Below, piece after piece: positions 53,370-62,816 of a stretch of 64,000 nucleotides of DNA. The translations under genes were made by a program, and so were the position numbers. Origin of the DNA: Ga0077527 sp038316355 (GTDB lineage Bacteria; Pseudomonadota; Gammaproteobacteria; Burkholderiales; SG8-41); assembly GCA_038316355.1 (NCBI GenBank), contig JBBQAO010000003.1:1-64000 (forward strand), in the 5' to 3' direction. The notes beneath the pieces were generated by a model. That model had not been told where the DNA came from and ran no database searches. It saw only the letters and a list, made by a program, of their open reading frames with translations. Every line of letters starts with the position of its first letter. The first letter of the stretch is position 1.

Positions 53370-53779
53370 TGGGCGCTCTCGACATTGATGCCGTAACCAG
53401 CCACTACACGGCGCTGGCGCGACTGGTTCCGCTCAAAGCCATTACCCGCGAACATGACTATCGCAAGGCAATCGCTGCGCTCGAAGCCCTGCTGGATGCC
53501 GGCGGTGCAAACGAGCGCCATCCGCTGGCCGGCTTGGTCGAAGCACTTGGCGAGGTGATCGAAAGTTACGAAGCACGGACGCATCGACTGCCGGAAGCGA
53601 GTCCGCAGCAAGCGCTGAAGTTCCTGATGCAACAGCACGGGCTTAAGCAGATCGATCTTGCTGAACTTGCTCCGCAAAGCACCGTCAGCGCCATCATTGC
53701 CGGCAAACGCGGCATCAGCAAGAAACTTGCGGCAAAACTGGCGGCACGCTTCGGGGTTTCAACCGCCGTGTTTGTTTGA
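53369..53779 (+). CDS. higA: HigA-type HTH antitoxin
   Basis: A 136-residue antitoxin with an N-terminal toxin-binding region and a C-terminal Xre-like HTH (FLMQQHGLKQIDLAELAPQSTVSAIIAGKRGISKKLAAKLAARFG). ATG 53369 shares a base with the higB stop. It neutralises HigB and represses the operon through the dyad upstream. Confidence 0.88.
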   Translation: MGALDIDAVTSHYTALARLVPLKAITREHDYRKAIAALEALLDAGGANERHPLAGLVEALGEVIESYEARTHRLPEASPQQALKFLMQQHGLKQIDLAELAPQSTVSAIIAGKRGISKKLAAKLAARFGVSTAVFV

Positions 53780-53846
53780 GCAGGCATCAACCGGAGGATG
53801 TCCAGTTGCCGGTCGTGCCGCGGATTTATGCAGGGCTGGTTTGGGC

Positions 53847-53852
53847 TATAAT
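53847..53852 (+). promoter_or_regulatory. -10 element of the ahcY leader promoter
   Basis: A perfect TATAAT (53847-53852) precedes the first SAH aptamer by 9 bp. The -35 region is poor (ATTTAT at 17-bp spacing). The predicted start near 53860 would begin the transcript exactly at aptamer 1. Confidence 0.6.
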
Positions 53853-53860
53853 CCGCCCCG

Positions 53861-53942
53861 CTGAGGAGCGTTGCGACCGATGGGGTTCTGAGTTTTTACC
53901 CATCATCGGCCAGGCTCAGCAAAGATTTCAACGGCGCTCGCA
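53861..53942 (+). promoter_or_regulatory. SAH riboswitch, copy 1 (ahcY leader)
   Basis: The RNA carries the SAH aptamer landmarks: GAGGAGCGTTGCGACC, a P2 stem closing at ATCGGCCAGGCTC, and CAACGGCGCTCG, whose 3' arm pairs back to GAGCG to close P1. SAH riboswitches switch ahcY on when S-adenosylhomocysteine accumulates. The GGCGCTC arm is also the 5' arm of a strong terminator directly downstream, so ligand binding should prevent termination. Confidence 0.88.
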
Positions 53943-53968
53943 CCGGCAACGGTGCGAGCGCTTTTTTT
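53934..53968 (+). terminator. Rho-independent terminator, expression platform of SAH riboswitch 1
   Basis: GCGCTCGCACC (53934-53944) and GGTGCGAGCGC (53951-53961) form a perfect 11-bp stem with a 6-nt loop followed by seven T. Its 5' arm overlaps the P1 arm of aptamer 1, giving mutually exclusive structures. Confidence 0.92.
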
Positions 53969-54008
53969 CGTACTTATTTTGTAACTTATTTTCGTACCTG
54001 TTTTGTAA
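53967..54008. repeat. T-rich 18-bp direct repeat between the two SAH riboswitches
   Basis: TTCGTACTTATTTTGTAA (53967-53984) and TTCGTACCTGTTTTGTAA (53991-54008) are near-identical direct repeats with a 24-bp period, filling the AT-rich linker between terminator 1 and aptamer 2. Confidence 0.75.
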
Positions 54009-54023
54009 TTTTTGGAATGCGTG

Positions 54024-54103
54024 TCCCCGAGGGGCGCTGCGACCGGACCGGGTCCAAACCCGCCGGCCAGGCTCGGGCGGCATGCCGGCAACGGCGCCCT
54101 CCC
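54024..54103 (+). promoter_or_regulatory. SAH riboswitch, copy 2 (ahcY leader)
   Basis: A second complete SAH aptamer: GAGGGGCGCTGCGACCGG, a GC-rich P2 closing at CCGGCCAGGCTCGG, and CAACGGCGCCCTC pairing back to GAGGGGCGC. It ends just before the ahcY ribosome binding site CAGGAG (54111-54116). The CCCTCC arm could pair with AGGAG when SAH is absent, so this copy probably controls translation rather than termination. Confidence 0.88.
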
Positions 54104-54124
54104 ACGACATCAGGAGCTGTAAAC

Positions 54125-55528
<1,404 letters not shown>

Positions 55529-55589
55529 GTTCACCCGAGGGTTCGCGTTGCACCGTTACCGGATGCTTGGCGCAATCTCCCGTATGGTT

Positions 55590-55629
55590 CCATAATGGCT
55601 CCGCTTCCTGCAATTTGGAGCCATTATGG
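55590..55629. promoter_or_regulatory. Palindrome enclosing the vapB ribosome binding site and start codon
   Basis: CCATAATGGCTCC (55590-55602) and GGAGCCATTATGG (55617-55629) are perfect 13-bp inverted arms with a 14-nt loop. The right arm contains the GGAG ribosome binding site and the antitoxin ATG (55626). It can act as a DNA operator and, as RNA, would bury the start site. Confidence 0.8.
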
Positions 55630-55938
55630 CTGTCAATCTTTCGACCAAGAATGTGCCGGAACCCATGGCCGCGAAATTACGCGAGCGCGCGGAACGCAAT
55701 CATCGCTCGCTGCAGGGGGGAACTCATGGCAATACTCGAGAACGCAGCGGACGACCCCAATCTGGGTCGCGCGAATGCTGCGGGCACCCGCTACGAAGCG
55801 GAGGCAGTCAGCGTCCCCGTTCGCGGGCTGCTCGACCGGTTATTGGCCATTGCCGGCGACTGCGGCATCGACACCACGAAACGGCTCACGCGCGAACAGG
55901 CGCACGACCGCAGGCAACTGCGAAAATCCGGCGTCTAA
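55626..55938 (+). pseudogene. VapB/FitA-like RHH antitoxin with a frameshift in a G6 run
   Basis: The first 31 codons encode a ribbon-helix-helix domain (MAVNLSTKNVPEPMAAKLRERAERNHRSLQG). At a run of six G (55715-55720) the frame shifts. With five G the protein would continue as ELMAILENAADDPNLG and end RLTREQAHDRRQLRKSGV at 55938, a normal antitoxin of about 103 residues. As written, the RHH frame instead stays open into the PIN toxin gene. It may be inactivation, phase variation by slippage, or a sequence error. Confidence 0.8.
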
Positions 55939-55940
55939 TC

Positions 55941-56360
55941 ATGGCGGTTTCGCACTGCCTCGATACCAACGTGCTGGTTTACGCGTTCTCGAAGGCGCCC
56001 CGTGACGCCGTCAAAGGGCGCATCGCCCGCGATTGGATCAACCGTGAAGATTGGGGGGTGACCATGCAGGTCTTGCAGGAGTTCTACGTAAACGCCGTGC
56101 GCGTGCCGGACGCCCTGCGGCACGACGACGCACCCGCCATGATCGAAGAGATTGCGAGCAGCCGTCCGGTGGCCGCGACAGCCCTGCCGCTCATGCGCCA
56201 CACGCTGCTGTTGAAGAGTCGCTACGGCATCGCGTACTGGGACGCCACCTTGGTCGCGGGCGCTCACCAGCCCGGTGCACCCGTGCTGGTCTCCGAAGAT
56301 TTGTCTCACGGGCAACTTTACGGCAGCGTGCGGGTGCTCAACCCATTCGCTGCCGCCTGA
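55941..56360 (+). CDS. vapC: PIN-domain toxin (VapC family)
   Basis: A 139-residue PIN-domain ribonuclease: CLDTNVLVYAFSKAP (first acidic residue), QEFYVNAVRV (Glu), GIAYWDATLVAGA (Asp) and VLVSEDLSHGQ (Asp). The toxin is intact while its antitoxin frame upstream is broken by one G. It lies between ahcY and metF, 14 bp before metF. Confidence 0.85.
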   Translation: MAVSHCLDTNVLVYAFSKAPRDAVKGRIARDWINREDWGVTMQVLQEFYVNAVRVPDALRHDDAPAMIEEIASSRPVAATALPLMRHTLLLKSRYGIAYWDATLVAGAHQPGAPVLVSEDLSHGQLYGSVRVLNPFAAA

Positions 56361-56374
56361 CGGGTAGAATCCCC

Positions 56375-57220
56375 ATGGAATCGCAAAAGAAGTTTCAGCG
56401 TGCCTTCAGTTTCGAATTCTTCCCGCCGAACACGCCGGAAGGCGCGGAGAAACTCGCGCAGACCGCGAAACAGCTGGCACAGTTGAAACCGAAGTTTTTT
56501 TCGGTGACCTACGGTGCCGGCGGCTCGACGCGTGAACGCACACTACGCGCCGTGCTCGACCTGCGCGCGGCAGGTCATGCCGCGGCACCGCACATTTCCT
56601 GCGTCGGTTCGTCGCGTGATGACATTCGCGAAATCCTGCGCGAGTATCAGAACAACGGCATCCGCCATGTCGTCGCGCTGCGCGGCGATCTGCCTTCAGG
56701 CACTGCGGCTTCCGGCGAATTCCACTATGCCAATGAACTGGTGACGTTCATCCGCAGCGAATTCGGCAATCAGTTCCACATCGAGGTCGCTGCTTATCCC
56801 GAATACCATCCGCAGGCGCGCAGTGCGCAGGACGACCTGCTGAGTTTCAAGCGCAAGGTCGAATCCGGCGCGGATTCGGCGATCACCCAGTACTTCTACA
56901 ACACCGACTGTTATTTTCATTTCATCGACGAGTGCGAAGCCATGGGCCTCACCCTGCCCATCGTGCCGGGCATCATGCCGATCGGCCGTTTTTCCCAGTT
57001 GGCAAGATTTTCAGATGCTTCGGGCGCGGAAATCCCGCGCTGGATACGTCGCAAACTCGAAGGCTACGGCGACGACACGGCCTCAATCCGCGCCTTCGGT
57101 CTGGATGTGGTGACGCAGCTCTGCGACGATCTGCTGGCGGCGGGCGCGCCCGGGCTGCACTTCTACACCATGAACCAGGCCGGGCTGACCACCACGATCT
57201 GGCAACGGCTTGGGTTATAG
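56375..57220 (+). CDS. metF: 5,10-methylenetetrahydrofolate reductase
   Basis: A 281-residue FAD-dependent TIM-barrel enzyme that makes the methyl donor for MetH. The conserved blocks are FSFEFFPPNTPEG (Glu catalytic), SVTYGAGGSTRERT, NGIRHVVALRGDLP, AAYPEYHPQA and GADSAITQYFYNTD. Its last codons (QRLGL-stop) form the first unit of a tandem repeat that continues downstream. Confidence 0.96.
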   Translation: MESQKKFQRAFSFEFFPPNTPEGAEKLAQTAKQLAQLKPKFFSVTYGAGGSTRERTLRAVLDLRAAGHAAAPHISCVGSSRDDIREILREYQNNGIRHVVALRGDLPSGTAASGEFHYANELVTFIRSEFGNQFHIEVAAYPEYHPQARSAQDDLLSFKRKVESGADSAITQYFYNTDCYFHFIDECEAMGLTLPIVPGIMPIGRFSQLARFSDASGAEIPRWIRRKLEGYGDDTASIRAFGLDVVTQLCDDLLAAGAPGLHFYTMNQAGLTTTIWQRLGL

Positions 57221-57350
57221 CCGCCATCCTTCCTGCAACGGCTTGGGTTATAGCCGCCATCCCATTCTGCAAACGGCTTGGTTTATTGCCGCACTCCCAT
57301 CCTGCAGCGGCCCGGTTTATTGCCGCACTCCCATCCTGCAGTGGCCCGGT
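57203..57350. repeat. Tandem repeat of about 34 bp starting inside the metF 3' end
   Basis: Four complete units of 33-35 bp and one partial unit begin with CAACGGCTTGGGTTATAGCC-like sequence. The first lies in metF and supplies its stop codon. The later units diverge gradually (CAAACGGCTTGGTTTATTGCC; CAGCGGCCCGGTTTATTGCC). They fill the metF-mgtE spacer; no T-tract or other signal is present. Confidence 0.85.
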
Positions 57351-57424
57351 AAAGTCGCGCCGCACGGCGCCCGTCGTTATACTCCCCGTGGCGCACCGGC
57401 GCCCACCGCTGACGGGAGAACATC

Positions 57425-58651
57425 GTGCAGGAAAACCAGAATCAGGCTGAGGCAGTTCCGGACAGCCGCGAACTGGCGCAAGCCGCCAAGGCGCGCGCGC
57501 CCAAAGAGGCGGCAGAGTTGCTGGCCGAATACCCCGCAGCGACGATTGCCGCCGTGTTGCTGGAACTGCCACCGGCGCTGACCCAGGATGTGCTGGCCGA
57601 ACTGCCGGGCGGCCTGGTCGATGGCGTAATGCATGCTGCGCCGGCAGAAGTCGCTGCACAGTGGCGGACCAACCAGCCTTTCGCCGAGGGCACCATTGGC
57701 CGGATGATGACGCCGGCGCGCGCAGTGTTTCGCCCCGACACGACCGTGCGCGATACCATCGAACAGTTACGGCCCCTGGTGCGCACCGCGTTCATCACCT
57801 ACGGCTACGTTACGGACAGCGCCGGCAAAATGCTCGGTATCGTCACCATGCGCGATCTGTTGTTCGCCGACGAACAGGCGGCGCTCGAATCCATCATGCT
57901 GCGCAACGCTTTTTCCCTGACCCCCGGCCTGCCGCTTGCCGACGCCATGAAACTGGTGCTCGACCGTCACTATCCGGTGTACCCGGTCTGCGACGAAACG
58001 GGTGTGCTGTTAGGACTGCTGCGCGGCCAGATCCTGTTCGAAGAACAGGCCTTCGAGATCACCGCACAGGTCGGCAGCATGGTCGGTGTCGAAAAAGAAG
58101 AACGTCTGGCGACGCCATTGCAAAGCAGCTTCCGGTTCCGCCATCCATGGCTGCAGATCAACCTCGCCACCGCCTTTGTTGCCGGCGCCGTGGTGGCGAT
58201 CTTCCAGGACACCGTCGATCGTCTGGTCATTCTCGCGCTGTTCCTGCCGGTGCTGGCCGGGCAGTCCGGCAATACCGGCTGTCAGGCGCTGGCGGTGACG
58301 CTGCGCGGCATGACGCTGGGTGAATTGAAGGCAGGCATGGAGCGGGCCCTGGTGATCAAGGAAGCTTCACTGGGCGCGCTGAACGGCGCTTTCACCGGAC
58401 TGGTTGCAGCACTCGGCATGTTCATCGTCGCCTCGTATCAGCACAATCCCGACGCGCTGCTGCTCAGCCTCGTGGTCTGGATCGCGCTGGTCGGCAGTTG
58501 CGTCGCCAGTGGCATCAGCGGCGCCATGGTGCCGCTGACCCTGAAGCGCTTCGGCTTCGATCCCGCTACGGCCTCCAGCATTTTCCTGACCACCGCCACC
58601 GATGTCGTCAGCATGGGCCTGCTGCTGGGCCTGGCCGCACTGTTGATCTGA
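57425..58651 (+). CDS. mgtE: MgtE-family magnesium transporter
   Basis: A 408-residue MgtE: an N-terminal helical domain (AAELLAEYPAATIAAVLLELP), two CBS domains around TIGRMMTPARAVFRPDTTV and MLRNAFSLTPGLPLADAM that gate the channel by binding Mg, and five C-terminal helices with FLPVLAGQSGNTGCQALAVTLRG and TTATDVVSMGLLLGLA (pore Asp). It starts with GTG behind GGGAGA. The N domain is somewhat short but complete in outline. Confidence 0.92.
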   Translation: MQENQNQAEAVPDSRELAQAAKARAPKEAAELLAEYPAATIAAVLLELPPALTQDVLAELPGGLVDGVMHAAPAEVAAQWRTNQPFAEGTIGRMMTPARAVFRPDTTVRDTIEQLRPLVRTAFITYGYVTDSAGKMLGIVTMRDLLFADEQAALESIMLRNAFSLTPGLPLADAMKLVLDRHYPVYPVCDETGVLLGLLRGQILFEEQAFEITAQVGSMVGVEKEERLATPLQSSFRFRHPWLQINLATAFVAGAVVAIFQDTVDRLVILALFLPVLAGQSGNTGCQALAVTLRGMTLGELKAGMERALVIKEASLGALNGAFTGLVAALGMFIVASYQHNPDALLLSLVVWIALVGSCVASGISGAMVPLTLKRFGFDPATASSIFLTTATDVVSMGLLLGLAALLI

Positions 58652-58672
58652 ACCAGAAAACCGAAACAAAAA

Positions 58673-58695
58673 AGCCGCCCGCAGGCGGCATTTTT
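58673..58695 (+). terminator. Probable terminator after mgtE
   Basis: GCCGCC, CGCA, GGCGGC form a 6-bp stem followed by ATTTTTATTTTT. It lies between mgtE and the convergent aminotransferase gene and could serve both directions. Confidence 0.7.
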
Positions 58696-58712
58696 ATTTT
58701 TGCAATTCCGGC

Positions 58713-59966
58713 TTATGCCGCTTTCGCCGGGGCCTTGCGTTTTTTCGCCTGCGCCGCAGTCGCATGCATAGCCGAGTAAGCCGCATGTGCGGCCGCTTCG
58801 GCGTCACCCACGTGCACGGCATAACCCATGTCTTCCAGCACCGAACCCAGCGCCGACAGGCACAGCATGACGTTGTCCGGACGGCAGGAATAACCCATCA
58901 GGCCGAAACGCCAGATCTTGCCGGCGAGCGGGCCGAGACCGGCGCCGATTTCAAGACCGAATTCGTTCAACAGCGTTTTGCGCACTTCGGCTTCGTTGAC
59001 GCCTTCCGGGCAACGCACTGCATTCATCTGCGGCGCCTGGAACTGCTCCTTGACGAGGAATTTCAGCCCCATCGCTTCAAGGCCGGCCTTCAGCGCGGTG
59101 TGATGACGATCGACGCGCGCCCATGCATTTTCGAGGCCTTCTTCACGGATCAGCAGCAGCGCTTCATGCAGCGCAAACAGCGAATTGGTCGGTGCGGTGT
59201 GATGATAGGTGCGAGTGGTCTCACCCCAGTAACCGAGCAGCAGATTCATGTCCATGAACCAGGAATGAATCTTGTCTTTCCGCGCCTTGACGTAATCAAC
59301 CACCTGCTCCGAAAACGTCACCGGCGACAGCCCCGGCGTGCACGACAGGCATTTCTGGCTGGCGGAATAGGCGGCATCGATGCCCCACTCGTCGACCAGC
59401 ACCGGAGAGCCGCCGAGCGAAGTCACGGCGTCAACGATGGTCAGTGCGTTGTATTTGTGCGCGATCTGCACCAGCGTTTTGGCATCGGACAACACACCGG
59501 TTGAGGTTTCGGCATGCACGAATGCAACCACGCGCACGTCGGGATTTTTTTTCAGCGCATCTTCGAGTTTCTGCGGGTCGACAGGTTCGCCCCAGCCGTC
59601 CTCGACGACGACCGCCGTACCGCCGCAGCGTTCGACGTTTTCGATCATGCGGCCGCCAAACACGCCGTTGCGGCAGACGATGATCTTGTCACCCGGCTTC
59701 ACCATGTTGACGAAGCAGTACTCCATGCCCACCGAGCCCGGCCCCGAAATCGGGAAGGTCAGCGGGTTCTTCGTCTGGTAGGCATAACGCAGCAGCGATT
59801 TCAGCTCTTCCATCATCTCGACGAACACCGGGTCGAGATAACCGATGGCGGGCTGGCTCATCGTGGTCAGCACGCGCGGATGTATTTCCGTCGGGCCGGG
59901 GCCCATCAGCGTGCGTTGCGGCGGATGAAAAGAGTTGATGCGTTTGGGTGGCGCGAACTTGTCCAT
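58713..59966 (-). CDS. Alanine/serine-glyoxylate aminotransferase family enzyme
   Basis: A 417-residue class V PLP enzyme: LMGPGPTEIHPRVLTTM, GPGSVGMEYCFVNMVKPGD, VDAVTSLGGSPVLVDEWGIDAAYSASQKCLS with the PLP-binding Lys in SASQKCL, and HHTAPTNSLFALHEALLLI. Such enzymes transaminate glyoxylate with alanine or serine. A Lys/Ala-rich tail follows. ATG 59966 has GGGAG about ten bases upstream, but the frame remains open through an upstream HTH domain, so a longer form is possible. Confidence 0.88.
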   Translation of the reverse strand: MDKFAPPKRINSFHPPQRTLMGPGPTEIHPRVLTTMSQPAIGYLDPVFVEMMEELKSLLRYAYQTKNPLTFPISGPGSVGMEYCFVNMVKPGDKIIVCRNGVFGGRMIENVERCGGTAVVVEDGWGEPVDPQKLEDALKKNPDVRVVAFVHAETSTGVLSDAKTLVQIAHKYNALTIVDAVTSLGGSPVLVDEWGIDAAYSASQKCLSCTPGLSPVTFSEQVVDYVKARKDKIHSWFMDMNLLLGYWGETTRTYHHTAPTNSLFALHEALLLIREEGLENAWARVDRHHTALKAGLEAMGLKFLVKEQFQAPQMNAVRCPEGVNEAEVRKTLLNEFGLEIGAGLGPLAGKIWRFGLMGYSCRPDNVMLCLSALGSVLEDMGYAVHVGDAEAAAHAAYSAMHATAAQAKKRKAPAKAA

Positions 59967-60236
59967 GGTGAACTCACTCCCTGCTAAGGCGTTGGCGAAA
60001 AAATTCTCTCCGTCCGGCCGCGATTTCAACCGCAGCGGTTTGCGCGTGGTGGCTTCATTGAGCACATCAACGGCGGCAACCTGGCCGCCGGTAACCTGCT
60101 CGACTTCCATTGCCCAGCGCGCGGGCACATATCCGGATTTGACCCAGTGATTTACGACTGCGCGATCGAGCCGGAAGCGGCGGGCCACTTCGGCCTGGCT
60201 GCCAAAAAGATCAACTAGGCGTTCTGCGCAATTCAT
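59967..60236 (-). other. HTH-coding extension in frame with the aminotransferase
   Basis: From ATG 60236 the same frame encodes about 90 residues with a YdaS/Cro-like helix-turn-helix (LVDLFGSQAEVARRFRLDRAVVNHWVKSGYVPARWAMEVEQVTGG) and a basic tail. There is no stop before the aminotransferase ATG. Either a DNA-binding protein is fused to the enzyme, or a small regulator gene lost its stop codon. No ribosome binding site precedes 60236. Confidence 0.6.
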
Positions 60237-60306
60237 GCGGGAAAAATCCGGTGACTGGATCAAAAAATGTTCAAGGCAGTGCGAAATTTAACATGGCAAA
60301 CTAAAT

Positions 60307-60335
60307 TTGACAAGATTATTCACGCCCACCATAAG
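60307..60335 (+). promoter_or_regulatory. Possible promoter of the Bug-type receptor gene
   Basis: TTGACA (60307-60312) with a 17-bp spacer to CATAAG (60330-60335). An IHF-like 14-mer (60339-60352, minus strand) follows. Apart from these, the 198-bp spacer to the ATG at 60462 holds only the GGGGAGA ribosome binding site. Confidence 0.45.
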
Positions 60336-60461
60336 ACATAACTTATTGTTTTTAAACAATTTTATTGAATTACGTCCCCCTGATAAGACCGTAAAAAAGT
60401 CACAAAGTCGTGGTAATGTTCCATCTGTCACAAATACAAAACACACGGGGAGAAATTATCC

Positions 60462-61439
60462 ATGCGCCATTTTGCCCACCTGCCGCGCTGCGTGATCGCC
60501 GGGATGTTGCTGATCGCACCCATGGGCGCTGCCGCCCAGTCCGGTGCTTATCCGAACAAGCCGATCCGCCTGATCGTACCGTTTCCTCCGGGTGGCGGTA
60601 CCGATCTAGTATCGCGGACCATTCAGCCGGGGCTGAGCAGCCTGCTCGGCCAGCAGGTCCTGATCGACAGCCGCGGCGGCGCGCAGGGCAGTCTGGGCAC
60701 GGCGATTGCCGCGACAGCCAACCCCGACGGCTACACGGTCGTCATTGCCGAAATCGGCGCAACGGCGGTGGCTCCGGCGCTGATGAGTAACCTCAGCTTC
60801 GACATCGCCCGCGACTTTGCCGGCATCAGCCAGTTGATTGAACAGCCGTACATCATGACCGTACACCCCAGCATCCAGGCCAATACATTGCAGGAGTTCA
60901 TCAAGCTCGCGCAAAGCAAGCCCGGCGCGATGAATTTCGGTTCGGGCAACGTTACTGCCCATATTGCGCAGGAAGCGTTTTTCCAGACGGCCGGCGTCAA
61001 GCTCGTGCATATCCCATACCGCGGATCTGGCCCGTCGGTCGCCGCGGCCGTCGGCGGCGAAGTGCAGACGCTGTTCTCCGGGCCCGGCGCGGCCATTCCG
61101 CAGATCAAGGCCGGCAAGCTGCGCGGACTGGCGGTCACCACCGCGAAACGTTCGCCGCAATTGCCGGACGTGCCCACTCTGGGCGAAGCGGGCTACAAGG
61201 GATTCGTCATTTCCGGCTGGTATGGTCTGATGGGACCGATCAAAATGCCAAGGGAAGCAGTCGCCACCCTCAACAAGGCCGTAACGACGGTACTCAAAGG
61301 TGAAACCGGCAATATGCTGCGCACCCGTGGCTACGAGCCGGTACCGACCACACCGGCGGAATTCGACAAATTCATGCGCGCGGAAATCGAGCGCTGGAGC
61401 AAAGCCGTCAAACAATACAACATCAAACCTGACTTCTAA
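60462..61439 (+). CDS. Bug/TctC-family periplasmic substrate-binding protein
   Basis: A 325-residue exported receptor (signal peptide ends GAAAQS) with the Bug signature YPNKPIRLIVPFPPGGGTDLVSR, GSLGTAIAATANPDGYTV and HIPYRGSGPSVAAAVGGEVQ. Bug proteins are greatly expanded in Burkholderiales and bind carboxylates or other small solutes. No tctA/tctB membrane genes are adjacent, so it is an orphan receptor and its ligand cannot be predicted. Confidence 0.93.
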   Translation: MRHFAHLPRCVIAGMLLIAPMGAAAQSGAYPNKPIRLIVPFPPGGGTDLVSRTIQPGLSSLLGQQVLIDSRGGAQGSLGTAIAATANPDGYTVVIAEIGATAVAPALMSNLSFDIARDFAGISQLIEQPYIMTVHPSIQANTLQEFIKLAQSKPGAMNFGSGNVTAHIAQEAFFQTAGVKLVHIPYRGSGPSVAAAVGGEVQTLFSGPGAAIPQIKAGKLRGLAVTTAKRSPQLPDVPTLGEAGYKGFVISGWYGLMGPIKMPREAVATLNKAVTTVLKGETGNMLRTRGYEPVPTTPAEFDKFMRAEIERWSKAVKQYNIKPDF

Positions 61440-61470
61440 GTCGCCGTCCTGCGATCACCCGCAACCTTCG

Positions 61471-61507
61471 CGGACCGGCAGTCTCAGGCTGCCGGTCCGT
61501 TTTTTTT
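61471..61507 (+). terminator. Rho-independent terminator after the Bug receptor gene
   Basis: CGGACCGGCAG (61471-61481) and CTGCCGGTCCG (61489-61499) form a perfect 11-bp stem with a 7-nt loop followed by eight T. It overlaps the 3' end of the opposing EAL remnant. Confidence 0.93.
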
Positions 61508-62639
61508 CTGCCGTCCCAGCAACGCGGCGGCATCGGTTTCGCTCAGCGGCGGGCTGAAATAGTAGCCCTGCATCTGATCACAGCCATGCTGCAGCAGGAA
61601 TTCGAACTGCTCCGCAGTCTCAACCCCTTCCGCGGTGACATCCAGCCCCAGGCTGTGTGCCATCGCGATGATGGCCTGGGTGATGGCCACGGCGCCGGCA
61701 TCCGCCGGCGTATTCAGGATGAATGAGCGGTCGATCTTCAGCGTGTCGATCGGGAAGCGCCGCAGGTACGCCAGCGACGAGTAACCGGTGCCGAAGTCGT
61801 CGATCGCGGTATGCAGTCCCATCTCCTTCAGCGTGCGGATCAGCAGCACCGCGCGCTTCGGATTCTGCATCACCATGCCCTCGGTAATTTCCAGCTTCAT
61901 GCCGGCGGCGGCATGACCCGGCCTGGCAAACAATCGGATCATGTCGCCGACCAGATCACCGTAGAGAAACTGGCGGGGGGACCGGTTGACGGGCATCATG
62001 ATCTGCGGCAGCCCGTGCTGCTGCCAGGCATGTTGCGTGGCGCGGGCTGTATTCAGCACCCACTCCCCGATCGGCACGATCAACCCCGTTTCCTCGGCAA
62101 TCGTAATGAATTGCGCCGGCGGCACCAGGCCGAGGTCGGCATGCTGTCAGCGCACGGACCGGATCCCCGGCGAGATCCAGACCCAGCGCGACTTCGTTGC
62201 CCGTCCGCGGCACGACATGGCGCACCACGACAGATTCGTCACGCTGTCCCAACGGCTTGATCGCAAAACCGGGTTCTCCGGCGCGGCGCGCAGCGGCTTC
62301 GAAAGTTTCGCGTTCACGGGCGGTGACGCGCTGGACATAGTGAATGACCTGAATCCCGGGATAACGCTGCGCAAAATCCAGCGCCGCGACGTAAGCGGTG
62401 AATTCCCGACCCGAAAAACGACCGTCGTGGGCCCGATGCTACGCGCGCACGCCCATCAGTATTTCGGAGTAACCGCGCACGCGCGATTCAATGGCATCCC
62501 GGGCTTCGTTGCTGACGACCGCAAAGCGTTGAGCCGTCTCACCCCCGGCCTGCAGGCGCGTCGCATTCCAGACGATACCGGTCAGCAGCAGGCCGGCAGT
62601 CAGTACGGCCCATACCAGCCAGCGGTATCCGCGATTCAA
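61484..62639 (-). pseudogene. Decayed CHASE-EAL cyclic-di-GMP signalling gene
   Basis: From the 5' end: an N-terminal membrane helix (YRWLVWAVLTAGLLLTGIVW) and the start of a CHASE domain up to GYSEILMGVRA, then an in-frame TAG (about 62440). The same frame resumes as CHASE (FSGREFTAYVAALDFAQRYPG ... RTGNEVALGLDLAGDPVRA). At about 62150 the sequence jumps, in another frame, into the middle of an EAL domain (LGLVPPAQFITIAEETGLIVPIGEW, DDFGTGYSSLAYLRRFPIDTLKIDRSF, EGVETAEQF). The intervening PAS/GGDEF part and the EAL motif itself are missing, so no active phosphodiesterase can be made. Confidence 0.85.
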
Positions 62640-62816
62640 CGCATCGTTGCCGTCCGGAAAATCCAGATACCCTCCCGATCTGCGGGCCGTCTGCTACGCG
62701 CGAACCTCTTCTTCTTTTTCATGGGGCGGGCCGCATGATCCGGAGAAAAATTGCCGGCGGTTCAGCACTGCATATACGCACGAGGCGGCCTGGCAGGAAT
62801 GAAAACTGCGGCCGCG

